Positions 1 to 10,294 are shown, counted from the stretch's first letter. The stretch: 64,000 nt of DNA from Anoplolepis gracilipes (GCF_047496725.1 NW_027328667.1:648501-712500), one strand, 5' to 3'. Translations and numbers: made by a program. Notes: generated from the letters alone by a model not told the origin.

Positions 1-638
1 CGATGATCTGTGGCAAGCCGACATCGTCGAGATGCTCGAGTCAACAAGGGATACAATTACATACTCACTGTTATCGATGTGTTGAACAAGTATGCGTGGG
101 TCGTACCGCTCAAGAGTAAAGGTGGAAGCGAGACGGCCGATGCGATTGCAGAGATAATTCGAGACGATGCGAGATGCCCGAAAAATTTTCAAACCGATCA
201 AGGAAAAGAATTTTACAATGCAAATGTACAAAACCTCATGAAGAAACACAATATTAATCATTATTCGACATATTCCGTCATGAAAGCCTCGATCGTGGAA
301 CGCTTCAATCGTACTTTGAAGAATAAAATGTGGAAAATGTTTACGCTCAATGGAAACTACAAGTGGATCGACGAACTATCGAGACTCGTTGAAGAGTACA
401 ACACGCAAAAACATCGCACTATCGGTATGAGACCTGTCGATATTATTCCAGCCGTCGCGGATAAACTTTTAAATACGATGTACAGCAATGTAAAGATTGC
501 GGCGCCGGCGAAATTTAAAACAGGCGATTCGGTGCGCGTGTGTAAATTTAAGACTTTATTCGAAAAAGACTACACACCAAATTGGACCACCGAAGTGTTT
601 GAAATTGTTAAGATACAGAAAACTAATCCCGTGACATA

Positions 639-1757
639 CAGGGTGTCCCAGAACAACCTTCCGTAAAATGACGTACTCCTGACACAATTCTAAGACAATT
701 TTTCCTTTACCAAAATTTGATTTAAAGCGTAGTTTTTGAGTTATAAGCGAAAATAGTTAGCAAATCACGCGTCGAGTATAGAAGGCAGCCAGGAGCGGCG
801 CAGCGCACCACGAGCGCGGGCGCAGCTGACCATCCGACGAGTGATTATCGTCGCATGAGTCAAAATCGCTAACTATTTTATCTTATAACACAAAATTATG
901 CTTTAAATAAAATTTTGGTAAAGAAGAAAATGTCGTATAATTACGTCAGGAATAAGTGTTCCTTAAAATAACGTCGGATGCTGCGATCAGCTGATTGCTA
1001 CACGCGATGTGCCTGTCAGCTGAGCTGGAAAATCAATATATCGATCGGCTTGAAGTCGTCGACGACAATGTCGATGACAATCGAAGGAGCGTCGCCGTCG
1101 CAGAGACGGTTTATTTCTCTCTCTCTCTCTTTCTCTCTTTCTCTCTCTCTCACTTACTCACACTCACTCACTCACTCACACTCACTCACTCACTCACTCA
1201 CTCACACTCACTCACTCACTCACTCACACTCACTCACACTCACTCACTCACTCACTCACTCACTCACTCACACTCACTCACTCACACTCACTCACTCACA
1301 CTCACTCACTCACTCACTCACTCACACTCACTCACTCACTCACTCTGTCCCTTTCTTTTACACACACACTCAGCCATACACTTATCGCGTGTAGCAATCA
1401 GCTGATCGTAGCGTCCGACGTTATTTTAAGGAACACTTATTCCTGACGTAATTTTACGACATTTTCTTCTTTATCAAAATTTTATTTAAAGCATAATTTT
1501 GTGTTATAAGATAAAATAGTCAGCGATTTTGACTCATGCGGCGGTAATCACTCGTCGGACAGTCAGCTGCGCCCGCGCTCGCGGTGCGCCGCGCCGCTCC
1601 TAGCTGTCTTTTATACTCGACGCGTTATTTGCTAACTATTTTCGCTTATAACTCAAAAACTACGCTTTAAATCAAATTTTGGTAAAGGAAAAATTGTCTT
1701 AGAATTGTGTCAGGAGTACGTCATTTTACGGATGGAAGGTTGTTCTGGGACACCCTG
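639..1757. mobile_element. Foldback MITE, 1119 bp, TA target duplication
   Basis: The ends are near-perfect inverted repeats of roughly 365 bp (639-1005 against 1385-1757), beginning CAGGGTGTCCCAGAACAACC. Both ends are flanked by TA (637-638 and 1758-1759), and removal of the element with one TA restores the integrase frame. TA duplication and the CAGGGTGTCC terminus fit a non-autonomous Tc1/mariner-type element. The loop is mostly a CTCA/CT simple repeat and there is no transposase. Related arms occur at 55780-55981. The plus-strand frames of 136-138 residues in the loop are simple-repeat artefacts. Confidence 0.88.
1108..1345. repeat. CT then CTCA/CACTCA simple repeat
   Basis: About 240 bases of CT dinucleotides followed by CTCA/CACT tetranucleotide-type repeat, forming the loop of the foldback element. 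Because the repeat avoids stop codons it gives long spurious reading frames. Confidence 0.9.
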
Positions 1758-2059
1758 TATATATTAAAAGATTCGCGCGGAAATCCCGTCGCCAATGGAT
1801 TTTACAAATACGAACTACAACTCGTTGCTAATCCCGATATATATCTTGTGGAAAAGATATTGAGGAAGAGGGGGGATGAAGTTTTTGTGAAATGGTTGGG
1901 ATTCGATAGTTCACGGAACTCTCTTTACAATACATAAAAATAATGTATTGTAAAAATATAACAAATATTATATAAAGTTTACATATATATATATATATAA
2001 ATATATAAAAATATAAATATATAAATATATAATATTCAAATATATACACTTTTTTCTTT

Positions 2060-5000
2060 TTACAACGGTATTCTGTAATGCCCCCATGGTAGCGTATCGA
2101 TACTTTTAGGTATTATATACCGTTTATCATCGTGTGGACTTAGAGCAATTTTTTTCTGCTGCATGGTATATACTTTATGCATTTTTGATCTTCGATAGTC
2201 GATTGCTGTCGCGTCATTTCAATTCCTTCGTTCAAACACTGCATGTAATCGTCAAATGTTATCATTTTCGCGACGACGCTATTCTTGACACCTTTTACCT
2301 TTTTCGTATTCTTTTTACCATCTACTTTTAGCGCATACATTTTTGCTTTAAGCCCGACAAATTCTGTCATTATCATACCGTTGTTTTCATCCTTCATCAG
2401 ACCCGGTCCCTTTTTATTCACGAGCGGTATACCGTACGCATTGTCTATCGCATAGTCGCTCGTGTCGAACTTGCCGATGTCGCGCTTCATATTTTCGTAC
2501 ACGTCTTCGCACTCAATGTGATATATGAGACTATCCGTGTCGGTGTACATGACTTTACATTTTTCTTTATACATTGGAATCATGTAATCGTGATGAAATT
2601 CGTACAAACACATCTTGGATACATCAAATATACACATACCTACATAGATTGGTTTGTAAAACTTCACCTCGAGTCTACGCAATTCCACAGCGATTAAATT
2701 TTCCGAAAAAATGCTCCTGCTATTAAAATTTGGTTTCGCGATCATTGTCTCTGCGCCGTGCCTATCGTCCCATTTTGTTATAAGTTTAACATCTACGCGA
2801 TTGCGCACATTTTCCATCGTTTTGCCGAAAACTGCATTATTCATTAATTTGTATAAATTCTTTTCAAAATCATTTTTCGCCATTGTTCTAAATTGCGTGT
2901 TTAATTCAATATATGTACGTAACCATGGAGATTGCGCGAATTGTAATATGCGATGAATTTTTGTAACGCGAAGACCGTGTCGCGTACATTGCTGCAGATT
3001 GCGGTAGTGTATTACGTATCGTTTCTTATCGTATAAGGTTGCGAGCAACTTGTTCTGTCTCTTGCCGGGTGGTTTGTCACGCGTCGGACAAAACGGTAAG
3101 TCAGTATGCGCGTCGTGAAGATGTTGCGGGTACTCGAGATCGACTTCGAGGATATAGCCTGTAGGCGAATCGGACGCGATCGATGATAGATCAAAATTGA
3201 ATATATTGTCGACCCATTGAAAACTAGCGTAAGGCAAAGGTTGACACATTGCCCATCCGTATAAATTATTTACATCGAAATACATTAGATACGATGACGG
3301 TTTCAATGGGTCGTATGACTGCATGTACTGTTATTAGCATGCGCGTATCTGTTGGAACATTGACTCAAACCACCGCGTATACCTCGTTCTATAAACATTA
3401 CCATATCGATGTCAGTGAGCAATTCAAACTTAATATTTGTATGCTTCAACATGGCATCCCACGTGTATCCGGGCAGAGTATAGTAATGCGCAGGGTCGAG
3501 CCCGTAACTCTTGATACAATTGTCACGAAAATTTTCAAAAACATCGGCTAATAACAAGACATCGATTTTTAAATATAGATCGCTATATTCGCCTAGCGTT
3601 CTGATGGAGAATCGGTTCCAAACAGTCTCGGCGTGCGCGTAATCGCTCTCGGATACTGTGTCATCGGTCAAGGAACTGTAAAATAATTCGCGCGGAGGTA
3701 AACATGTATCGTGCAATTTATCTACATAATCGATATATTCGTACGGAAAGACACCTTTTCGCGTTAACAGATCAAAGTCTTCTACCCACAAATTTTGATA
3801 TTCAGATTGTAAAATTTTAAATTTATCTTTACTGAGAAAAGATGCTAATTTGTTGAGACTTGTTGTGAGAAATTTAAAAGAATCGATGAAACGTAATTTA
3901 ATGTGATTTCGCGAATTGTCTTCCGTAAGTTAAACATTTTTCGTAAATGAAACGTATTTTTCTTTAGTTATCGGAAGTAGATCGATTCTTCCTTCGAACG
4001 CTGTGGCTATTTCCTCGATTATAAAATGTGAATTGTAACTGGATAAATTGTGGAAAATAATTGGAATATAAAAGGATTCTTTATAATTTAGATTGCAATT
4101 TGAATGCGCGGGACCTCTGTACCGCCCAGTGAGGTGACAATGATCGTATACGCGCGTATCGTCTTCCACGAATGGTTTCTCACATATGTGACATTGAGTA
4201 GCGCTATTAAACTTTTCCAATTCTTCGCGCGTCAAATTTATCATGGGAAGATTTGTAGATAAAATTGTTTTCACGCGCATTGCTAAATTTTTTAATTCTT
4301 CAGCAAACCATGCGACGCAATTGGCTTCGCGACGAAAATGATACGCGGATAACGAATTATCGTACAAGCAATGTACATAATAAGCGATACTAAACACTTG
4401 ATGATGCTGGTATACATTTTTTTATACTTCTTTTTTGTCCGTTTTTCTCAAAACACATTCCAGGTCGGCATACACGACGAAAGGAACATGCTCCTTCCTG
4501 TAATAGTTGTTAAAAGCGAGCCACTTATCTTTATCGCTCGGTAATCGAATAGCACAGTCATTCATTTTCCCGCAGTCTACAGTATGTGACTGTAGTTTCT
4601 CTTCGAATAAAAATAATGTAGACATCTATAAAAAGAAATAATAATTATATATATATTTTAACATCTATAAAATAGGAATAATAATTATATATATTTTGAA
4701 GAAAAATTAATAATATTAAAATATACATACTGATATATTTTTGTCCATTGTGTTTATTGAGTTGCGAACTCACGAGTCGCGATAAATTCTTGATCCACGC
4801 GAAATGTCCGATATCTCGCGCATCTTGAATGTAGAGCAAATTGGCGTGCTTGTCCCTCTTTTGCTCCGAAAGACGAACAGGAACAATATTTTCGTTTTCG
4901 ATGGTATACACATTGATTGAAATATTGTTGTTAATTTCAAACTTTTTAATTTGATTAAGAGTCACTGGAAACTCAATGTCTCGAAGATTTAGCACATCCG

Positions 5001-5797
5001 TATAACGCGGGTATGATAATTTTCGTTCAACCCTTCTTTCAGCGGGATACATAACAGCAGTCACTACCCATGCAAAACATGCATTGTCTTTGGATTGCAC
5101 GTTAACTACCGCTCGCTTCATCATTATCTTTCGCGGTAATATAATATGACATCCCGCACGCATAGGATTATTTATTTATATTTACAGTCAAATTAAGTAT
5201 ACGCGATAATGCCCACCCACTATCACGTTCTTGAAATTCTTCGAGAGATGCTAAAGTGAGCTCGATAACACGTTGCTCGTACCATTCGCGTAAATCAGAT
5301 GTACGAAAGAGTTCACAGTTTTTTGTACTTACACTTTTATTGTCGTGCTTTTCACCCGCCACAAACTCACCGTTAAACACAGTATTCACTTTCACACTGC
5401 AGTGTGTTTCGATAGCGTCTCGCATATGTTCGAGCACGATATCACTCGCGTCTTCGAGAAACTGGCGAGGTTCGATATAATTGATATTGATTATCGCACC
5501 AGTCGATATACGGTTCTCGAACGCTGTATCAATTTCTCGCCAAAATAATGCAGCTTGATGCGCGCTGTGTCCGGCACCCGCGTGTACGAAACGTTTGCGC
5601 AACGCATTTTTCAGTCCTTCGAGTCGCGCGATCTTTGCGATCAACAATTGTCGATATCCGATCGATATTCGCGTTTTTCGTTTAATTCGACTCTGCTCTT
5701 CCAACGACTTGATATAATCATCGCATCGCTCCTCCCACGCAAAGTACTCCTCTACCGAATTTATCAAGGTAGATTGATGCGTTAAAACCTGCTCCAT
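2060..5797 (-). pseudogene. Protein-primed family B DNA polymerase, element A
   Basis: Replicative DNA polymerase of the Polinton-like element. Reading down the minus strand from ATG at 5797: an N-terminal region; the conserved block NVQSKDNACFAW near 5100; an intron at 4626-4730 (donor GTATGT, acceptor TATAG); a C2H2-like stretch; exonuclease motif I in VVYADLECVL; an endonuclease VII-like Cys/His block (CHICEKPF to DHCHLTGRYRG to HSNCNLNY); exonuclease II in FHNLSSYNSHF; exonuclease III in DLYLKIDVLLLAD. The palm follows with motif A YFDVNNLYGW, motif B KLMNNAVFGKT and motif C YTDTDSL. The 394-residue palm part (2140-3324) is open. Frameshifts lie near 5165, 4420, 3920, 3310 and 2150, so the gene is broken. 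It ends at about 2060, tail to tail with the integrase. Confidence 0.9.
4626..4730 (-). other. Spliceosomal intron in element A polymerase
   Basis: On the minus strand the exon ends at 4731 followed by GTATGTATAT, and the next exon starts at 4625 after TTTTTATAG. The 105-base intron is very AT-rich. Element B has an intron (15334-15404) at the same position in the protein, just before the stretch EKLQSHTVDCGK. Two independent copies with the same junction support real splicing rather than chance. Confidence 0.7.
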
Positions 5798-5959
5798 TTT
5801 TTACATATAAGGTACACTCGTGCAAGCTTCGACAATAATGGCGAGATGTGACTCTTTGTTCTGATTTATATCTAATCGTTATATTCTTTTTCACGTTGCG
5901 AAAACGTTATTCTTTCGTGTAAACATCCGTCATTTCTATAATATCACGTCTCTTTATCT

Positions 5960-6065
5960 CACACATATTTCGTGGTAATGTAATATATGACATCCTCTAC
6001 GCATAGGATTATATTTATTATTTATATTTATAGTCAAATATACATGATAATGCTTACCCACTATG
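5960..6065 (-). repeat. Diverged duplicate of an internal polymerase segment
   Basis: This stretch upstream of the polymerase start closely matches 5125-5222 inside the same gene: both contain GACATCC..CACGCATAGGATTAT, then an AT-rich run and GATAATGC..ACCCACTAT. It is therefore a partial, diverged duplication of the segment that encodes the end of the N-terminal part. The rest of the intergenic stretch 5798-6433 shows no gene or convincing promoter; it has short direct repeats around GCAAACATCCGTACTGTCG (6086-6127). Confidence 0.7.
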
Positions 6066-6433
6066 CGAAACGTTATTCTTTAGCGCAAACATTCGTACTG
6101 TCGGCGCAAACATCCGTACTGTCGACGTTCTGTTTATGTTATCATTTAGCAAAAATTTTATCTCACGCTTTGCCGTATACATTTGTAACCGAATATTTCA
6201 GTCGTCGTATACATTTGAATCGATTTCATCATACGGCAGCCACACACGGCGCTCGAGAAAGCACGTAGGGACGCGATTTTTAATAATTTTTAGCAGCCTT
6301 AATTGGCGCTTGCAAAATTACGTCAGAAATACTCCCCTCCTCATTACGTATTGCGATATTACAAATTGCTCGCAGTACTTTCAATAGTTTAGTATCGCAT
6401 CAGTTGTTTGTGCATAAGGTTGTGCTAAAAAAA

Positions 6434-7153
6434 ATGTGCTCCACAAAAGAAACCAGCAAGATGAATTTTTACATTCCGATTGAGAACGGTGAAATTCAAT
6501 CAAAGAAAATGTAAGTTTCAATTATTTTCTAAATATTATTTTCTAAATATTATTTTTTAATATATTTTAATATTTTATATAGCGTTTCTTCTTGTCGTGC
6601 GGTTTGCATACTTGGGAGAAGGTATATCTTAACCCCGACATCTTACAAATATTTGGAGATTGGAATAAGCGTTGGAGCTATGTCGTATGTAGAATTGATA
6701 CTTGATGACAACCGAGGTAATCGATTAGTATTGTCTATCGTACTCTGGCACTCATTGATGCAGAAACGTACAGACATTGAACGACATGTACAATCGACTG
6801 AAAGTCAACCATTATGGATCTGCGATCTATCTATCCAAATGATTGCATTAAACGGATCGAGGATTATTAAATTAACATTATCTAATAAGTCTTTGTATAT
6901 GCAACCTCAAACATTATTACATTTATTCGATTTTGAAGATTGTATCGATCATATGCATTCATAGTTGTGTCAAAATACACATCTCGTGAATGAAAAATTT
7001 AAACAATTTTGTAACGTTTTGCAACGTAACGATATTATTAATGTAAATGATGCTGTGAAAGCGATTCGCGAGAGTGACGCGTTCGATAGCGGATCACTCG
7101 TAGATTGCGAATTGTTGGCGTGTGCTATAAATGATATACTTTATGATACTTGA
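6434..7153 (+). pseudogene. Two-exon small protein of unknown function, element A copy
   Basis: Exon 1 starts with ATG at 6434 and ends at 6510 (donor GTAAGT). Exon 2 starts at 6583 after TATATAG. The splice keeps the frame (phase 2) and leads into ILGRRYILTP and YLEIGISVGAMSYVELIL. One in-frame TAG (6962-6964) separates the main part from a C-terminal part containing AIRESDAFDSGSLVDCELL. The copy at 22669-23411 has the same exon phase and the same two blocks, and 39086-39688 is a more distant relative. I do not recognise a known domain. The protein is about 215 residues without signal peptide or obvious membrane segment. Conservation across elements suggests a useful function for the element. 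Confidence 0.65.
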
Positions 7154-7502
7154 AACAAATCTTTTTAAATAAAAAATTATTATTAACATTAATGTTTCTC
7201 TTCACACTATTTTATTCTACGACTCTTCCTTTCTCCTCCTCCTCGCGCTATCTTAGTCTCAGTCAAACAAAGACGTATACCTCTCATAAGATCATATGCA
7301 TAGTCTGTTTAGAAAGAGATACTCTATTTAGAGAGAGATGAGATATGGGATCTCGTGTTATATATTTGAGATAAATGCGCGTGGTTATTTTTTTCCTATA
7401 TGCTCTAAGAAGAAGCTTATTACATGCTCGTGTCGCAAGTAAATCTATGCATTGTGCTCGTGTCGTGAGTAAATCTGTGCATTGCGCGTGTGTCTTCCGA
7501 AT

Positions 7503-8030
7503 ATGGATGAAAATAATGACAATGATTATTTAATGATCATTTCTGACGAAGAGGAATCGGACAATAAAGTGCCACTGTTAGAACTATCTAGTGATGATGA
7601 TGACAATAATGCCAATATTGGAAATATCGGTTTAGATGTTAATGAAAATAATGGTGATAATAATATGAACAATTCTGACGAAGAGGGTGATTTGGACATT
7701 GAAGTACAACGCTTAGCGGACAGTGATTATGAGAGTGACGAAAGTGTTTTCGAGGAAAGAATCTCTCGTGATTTGGACTTACCGAAAATTAATTCGTATA
7801 ATGAACTAACAAGGATGTGCTGCATATATTTTTGTTATGCAACTGCAGATGGCACCTATTTCTGCGCATCGTGTTTTATAAGAATGGCGTACCTTTTTGA
7901 TGAGATTCGTGCTGTGCGGGAACATTCAATTAATATTTACGCATTAATTCTCGGACTATTTTGTAGCGAGTGTCGAACTCCATTATTTCAAATATTACCT
8001 TGCAATATGTATCCAATTTGTATGACTTAA
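7503..8030 (+). CDS. Acidic N-terminus plus Cys-rich C-terminus, unknown function
   Basis: A 175-residue reading frame with ATG at 7503. The first 100 residues are strongly acidic (repeated SDEE, SSDDDD, NSDEEGD). The last 75 are Cys-rich, with pairs in MCCIYFC, YFCASC, FCSEC and PCNMYPIC that could bind zinc. The element B frame at 13981-14229 has the same layout in shorter form (acidic start, then ICAIHFYY and NMCYVC), which argues for a real element gene. The acidic, zinc-type layout recalls small viral regulatory proteins, but that is only a guess. A possible splice donor (GGTAAGTG) lies shortly downstream at about 8066. Confidence 0.5.
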   Translation: MDENNDNDYLMIISDEEESDNKVPLLELSSDDDDNNANIGNIGLDVNENNGDNNMNNSDEEGDLDIEVQRLADSDYESDESVFEERISRDLDLPKINSYNELTRMCCIYFCYATADGTYFCASCFIRMAYLFDEIRAVREHSINIYALILGLFCSECRTPLFQILPCNMYPICMT

Positions 8031-8102
8031 GACTTGTGTGAATACTACAAAAAAACTATTATTGGTAAGTGTCGCACATACACCGAGGACTTATGTGTAA
8101 AA

Positions 8103-8460
8103 ACATCAAAAACTATTATTGTTACGCATGGGTGCGTGATGATCTTTGGGGTGACACTCCCGAGAACTGGAGGTGTGAGGAGGTGACTCCTCAGTTTAAC
8201 AAGGATCGTCTTTGTTTGCGAACTCTTTGATGAGCTTCCGTATGAGGTGTGGGAGACAGAGGAACCGTGGCTCCTCGAAACTCTGCAGGAGGACTCCAGG
8301 TCGTCAGATGAGAGTGACTCTGAATAGATTGTGAGTATTTATAATTTTTATCATTTTAGAAAATATTTTTAAAAGTACTAATAAAAATGTTTTTTTCCTG
8401 TTACAGATGCATTTGACAGCGCCCCTGGCGCATCGTCCCAACCGATTTTTAATTCTTTTC
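8103..8460 (+). pseudogene. Decayed spliced gene, partner of 24114-24666
   Basis: The sequence keeps short coding-like runs, for example WVRDDLWGD and a Ser/Asp-rich C-terminus ending in SDESDSE before a TAG. They are broken by stops and frame changes near 8227. The ending ATT followed by GTGAGTAT, a short AT-rich intron, and an acceptor CCTGTTACAG at about 8408 mirrors intron 2 of the three-exon gene at 24114-24666. The 3' flanks also match for several hundred bases in the opposite orientation. Protein-level similarity is weak, so the relationship rests mainly on the shared intron and flank. Confidence 0.4.
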
Positions 8461-8942
8461 TATCTTTTTAAATTTTTATATCTTTTATATCTTTTTTAAT
8501 TTTAAAACACACACACACTTTATATGTATACACATACACACTTTTTAAATAAAAATTTATGTTAAACTTATATATATTTATTACTTATCCGCCTTCTTTA
8601 TCTATCCCATCTTTCTTCCTCTGTATTAGATATAATTAGATAATAAGATAACATTTAATATTATAAAAAAACTTAACATACAAAAATTATCTTTTTTCTC
8701 GCGTACGCCTTAGCCTCCGTCTTATTGCGCCTCCGCTATCCTCCTTCCTCTCTATTCTTTCTCTCGCCCCCCATAACACGCTCTCCTTCTCGCTATTCTT
8801 CTTCCTCTCTATTCTTTTCTCTCGCACCCATATCTCCTTTTCCTACCATCATGCTCTCCTTTTCCTATCATCATGCACTCCCTTGTCATACACATACAGC
8901 GCTTTCCTTCTCACACCACGTCATACTCTCCTTGTCCTACGC

Positions 8943-9314
8943 TATATAGAACGCCTATAGCACCGTCTCCCTCTAACGCGTTGCGAACGCCTATATCACC
9001 GTCTCCCTCTAACGCGTTGCGAACGCCTATAGCACCTTCTCCCTCTATCGCGTTGCGAACGTCTATCGCACCTTCTCCCTCTACCACGTTGCGAACGTCT
9101 ATCGCACCTTCTCCCTCTACCACGTTGCGAACGTCTATAGCACCTTCTCCCTCTACCACGTTGCGAACGTCTATAGCACCTTCTCCCTCTACCACGTTGC
9201 GAACGTCTATCGCACCTTCTCCCTCTACCACGTTGCGAACGTCTATAGCACCTTCTCCCTCTACCACGTTGCAAACGTCTATCGCACCGTCTCCCTCTAG
9301 CGCGTTGCGAACGT
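8943..9314. repeat. 36-bp minisatellite, about 10 copies
   Basis: About ten copies of a 36-bp unit containing CACCTTCTCCCTCTA and GTTGCGAAC, with small differences between copies. It lies next to the right terminus of element A. Because 36 is a multiple of three, it keeps frames open on both strands (a TSIAPSPSTTLR-type repeat on the plus strand). I take it as non-coding subterminal repeat. The stretch 8460-8943 before it is pyrimidine-rich and matches, inverted, the region 23800-24060 of element B. Confidence 0.85.
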
Positions 9315-9451
9315 AATTATTTATTGCAAATATACATTATGGATAAACAGAGTGGGGTGATTATTTTATCTATAACAGTTGACATTCCTCTCTCTCACCA
9401 TCAGACCTCCGCAGTCAGTCGGAGAGGACACTTCCTCCACGTGCGGAACCA

Positions 9452-9628
9452 TATGTATGCCCCCCCTCCCCCTCAATCAGGGGGGTTTTTTGGTACCACC
9501 CTTCCCCCTCAATCTGGGGGGGGACATTTGGTACCTTCCCCTTCCCCCGTCAGTACGGAAGGGCAAGGTACCTCGCCTCGTCCCCCCCGCTTACCTCATC
9601 CCCCCCAGATCCCTGGATTAGAATTCTC
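9452..9628. repeat. C-rich terminal repeat of element A (right end)
   Basis: Runs of C and G with two GGTACC-containing units, ending CCCTGGATTAGAATTCTC at 9628. Element B's right end has the same design (C-rich tract, then CCCTGGTTAGAATCCCC). The left terminal copy is outside the window. Confidence 0.7.
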
Positions 9629-9963
9629 TTATTATACCTACTCTGGTCTCGCGGTTTACACGGTTCTTTCAACAACATTTCTATTAATTTGACAATTGCA
9701 CTTCGACGTATTACAACGACAGTCGCTTTACAACAAACAGAAACCATGCTCACAAACAATAAAGAATTGGCAGCGAAATCATTTACATTATCAATAACAA
9801 AAATGATGTCCATAAATTGGGTTATCGTTAAAAAGTATTGCAAGAATAATGCAATAAAAGTAAATATATTATACAACAGTTTAGCGCAATTCGATGACTA
9901 TTCAATAGGCTGCCATATACCACCAATGGTAAATATTAAAAAATTTAAAGAAAGTATTTGCAT
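9629..9963 (-). pseudogene. Odorant receptor (7tm_6)-like first exon, truncated by element A
   Basis: From ATG at 9963 the minus strand reads a protein start typical of insect odorant receptors. It opens with LNFLIFTIGGIW, followed by hydrophobic segments containing FIALFLQYFLTITQFMD and VNDFAANSLLFVSMVSVCCK, then LIEMLLKEPCKPRD. These are two transmembrane-like stretches and the intervening pattern seen in hymenopteran receptors of the 7tm_6 family, which sense odours in antennal neurons. A TAG replaces the expected codon at 9898-9900. The frame runs straight into the terminus of element A at 9628, so the remainder of the receptor is not in the window. It was probably already a pseudogene or was disabled by the insertion. 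The family call is from recognition, not a database search. Confidence 0.65.
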
Positions 9964-10140
9964 CTTTACAATATACTATAAATAACTTTTATTTTGTATA
10001 AAAGGGAGATTTAACTGTAACTTATTAGACTTTAATGCAACGTATGGCATGTGTAAATGCAAATAACATGAGTCAAGTTTGAATCTTAATCGCGCACTTT
10101 TTCGCTTTGCACAGAGAGTAGAGACATAAACGTAACTTAC

Positions 10141-10294
10141 CCAGCAAACACAAAGTAACAGTAATATAACTGTTAGTTATAATTTCCCACTCAACAATAT
10201 AACTGTTATATAAAAGACATGTTATATTGCAGTTATATTATTGAGTGGGAAATTATAACTAACAGTTATATTATTGTTACTTTGTGTTTGCTGG
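10141..10294. mobile_element. Hairpin MITE, 154 bp
   Basis: An almost perfect palindrome: CCAGCAAACACAAAGTAACA at the left end is matched by its complement at the right end, and the arms continue through TTCCCACTCAA to within a short loop. No coding capacity. The target duplication is unclear. The terminus resembles those of PIF/Harbinger-type MITEs, and a Myb/SANT gene lies close by, but the link is not proven. Confidence 0.8.

Larger units (their letters stand above)
1..1937 (+). pseudogene. Integrase (rve, DDE) with chromodomain, element A, interrupted
   Basis: Retroviral-type integrase of a Polinton-like element, expected to insert element DNA into the host chromosome. The window opens inside it at LWQADIVEM, which carries the first catalytic Asp. 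The second Asp is in QTDQGKEF and the Glu in SIVERFNRTLK. The C-terminus is chromodomain-like (YLVEKIL, VKWLGF). It aligns along its length with the intact copy at 18094-19083. A short deletion near position 35-42 shifts the frame after the first Asp. A foldback transposon at 639-1757 then splits the gene after NPVTY; removing the insertion and one copy of its TA duplication returns the frame exactly to the chromodomain part. The last residues before the stop at 1937 differ from the intact copy. Non-functional as it stands. Confidence 0.85.
1..9628. mobile_element. Polinton-like element A, right part (left end outside window)
   Basis: This is the right part of a Polinton/Maverick-like virus-derived transposon. 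It contains a retroviral-type integrase (plus strand), a protein-primed family B DNA polymerase (minus strand), a two-exon small gene, an acidic Cys-rich gene and a decayed spliced gene, followed by a minisatellite and a C-rich terminus. The right end is placed at 9628 because the last bases, read inward on the minus strand, are GAGAATTCTAAT. Element B begins GAGATTCTAAG and, read inward from its right end, GGGGATTCTAAC, and in all three the terminus is followed by a C/G-rich tract. The six bases after the end are TTATTA, the candidate target duplication. The partner end and its duplicate lie left of the window, so the boundary rests on homology with B only. Confidence 0.75.

Noticed and set aside
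978..1405. Overlapping 136-138 residue frames rich in Ser, Leu, Thr and His
   Set aside because: They run through the CTCA simple repeat in the loop of a foldback element; the repeat lacks stop codons in several frames.
8943..9314. CRISPR-like array of regularly spaced repeats
   Set aside because: The 36-bp units are contiguous without unique spacers, and the context is a eukaryotic transposon terminus.
8873..9316. 147-residue plus-strand frame with TSIAPSPSTTLR repeats and matching minus-strand frames
   Set aside because: A 36-bp minisatellite keeps frames open on both strands; there is no conserved flanking protein and the equivalent in element B is a different repeat.
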